NCBI GenBank assembly: GCA_016709675.1
Contig: JADJMH010000012.1
Location: forward strand, 1-64,000
DNA: 64,000 bases
Source of the DNA: Candidatus Accumulibacter proximus
GTDB taxonomy: Bacteria; Pseudomonadota; Gammaproteobacteria; Burkholderiales; Rhodocyclaceae
Direction: 5' to 3'
Made by a program: the position numbers and the translations under genes. Positions 63,594-64,000 of this stretch are shown here, piece by piece (positions within the stretch are counted from its first letter, which is position 1; each line of letters opens with the position of its first letter). The notes under the pieces are model-generated. The model was given only the letters and a program-made list of their open reading frames with translations. It was not told the origin of the DNA and ran no database searches.

Positions 63594-64000
63594 GCGGACT
63601 CCCCGAGTGCGTCGAGTTTCACTTGCACCGACTCCCGGTAAGCGGCACTGGCCTGTCTGTTGGGCTGCGTATTCTTGCCGACCGACGCGCCTGCCTTGTC
63701 GAGACTGGCCAGTGCAGCCTGATACGCCGCCCGCGCCTCGGCGGTCTTGCCCTGGGCGGCAAGAATGTCGCCGCGGCCATCCGCAAAACGAGCAGCAAAG
63801 CCGGCGCTGGGCGTCCCGTCGAGGTGCTTCAGCGCCTCATCGTAGGCCTTTTCGTCAAGCAGCAGGGTGGCCAGACGCAAGCGCGCCAGGTCGCGCAGGT
63901 GATCCTTGCCATGTTCCACCACCCAGGCCAACTGCAGCTTGGCCGTCTTGACATCACCGGCATCAAACATCGCTCTGGCAGCGGTGAGCGCAGCCAGGGA
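63590..64000 (-). CDS. YfgM-family ancillary SecYEG/BAM protein, C-terminal part
   Basis: The window cuts the 5' end. The remaining 136 codons read TPR-like helices: AGDVKTAKLQLAWVVEHGKD, RLRLATLLLDEKAYDEALKH and the family end FADGRGDILAAQGKTAEARAAY. YfgM proteins are periplasmic chaperone-like partners of SecYEG. The frame runs to the window edge, past the in-frame ATG at 63970, which is not the true start. The next gene upstream is expected to be hisS. Confidence 0.88.
   Translation of the reverse strand, partial: SLAALTAARAMFDAGDVKTAKLQLAWVVEHGKDHLRDLARLRLATLLLDEKAYDEALKHLDGTPSAGFAARFADGRGDILAAQGKTAEARAAYQAALASLDKAGASVGKNTQPNRQASAAYRESVQVKLDALGESA

Noticed and set aside
1..64000. tRNA, rRNA or CRISPR array
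   Set aside because: No tRNA-like cloverleaf, rRNA-like stretch or regularly spaced repeat was recognised by eye. A tRNAscan or covariance search would be decisive.

Overview
The window is 64 kb of GC-rich chromosome, probably from a betaproteobacterium of the Rhodocyclales, and possibly a Candidatus Accumulibacter-type organism. This is inference. It rests on the yfgM-bamB-der gene order, an AraC-controlled sulfatase locus, a PEP-CTERM sorting-signal remnant, glycogen genes (a glgX fusion plus glgB), a very large CheB/CheR-PAS-GGDEF-EAL sensor, and many insertion-sequence scars. No rRNA, tRNA or CRISPR array was recognised.

Layout. 0-2.3 kb: IS1182-family and IS110-family transposases, both frameshifted. 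2.3-8.5 kb: a marR/monooxygenase pair that diverges over a perfect operator palindrome, a small membrane protein, dinB (Pol IV), and a dsbD-redoxin pair. 9.3-15.5 kb: a 1309-aa GlgX protein fused to a TreZ-like domain that has lost its catalytic residues, followed by glgB. 15.8-20.3 kb: a phage-like coiled-coil membrane protein, homoserine dehydrogenase, an RNase Z-like MBL protein and a DUF1499 protein. 20.3-24.3 kb: a decayed stretch holding a broken alcohol dehydrogenase, a frameshifted psd, and fragments of a PIN protein, a PEP-CTERM protein, an ISAzo13-type transposase and a HEPN protein. 24.3-28.6 kb: an envelope operon (SYLF lipoprotein-like protein, outer-membrane channel-like protein, MscK-like channel). 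29-36.5 kb: a seven-gene secreted/outer-membrane sulfatase operon ending at an intrinsic terminator, with an AraC regulator transcribed divergently. 36.6-51.2 kb: patatin lipoprotein, HSL-type esterase, relics of the DUF2092 module, a patatin-TIR fusion, OmpA lipoprotein, MarC, cardiolipin synthase, SulP transporter, a very large glycine-rich lipoprotein and SlyB-like lipoproteins. 51.3-64 kb: a VOC protein, DUF3047 with two glycosyltransferases, a SUMF1-fold protein, the giant CheB/CheR sensor, a low-molecular-weight tyrosine phosphatase, and der-bamB-yfgM.

How the genes relate. Three themes recur. The first is carbohydrate storage (GlgX fusion, GlgB). The second is envelope building and stress (MscK, BamB, SlyB, OmpA, Cls, Psd, DsbD). 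The third is a secreted sulfatase/DUF2092 gene set that exists once intact and twice as deletion remnants. Several genes that should be intact, psd above all, carry single-base indels in homopolymer runs. These may be assembly errors rather than true pseudogenes. The most novel-looking proteins are the GlgX::pseudo-TreZ fusion and the patatin-TIR fusion.
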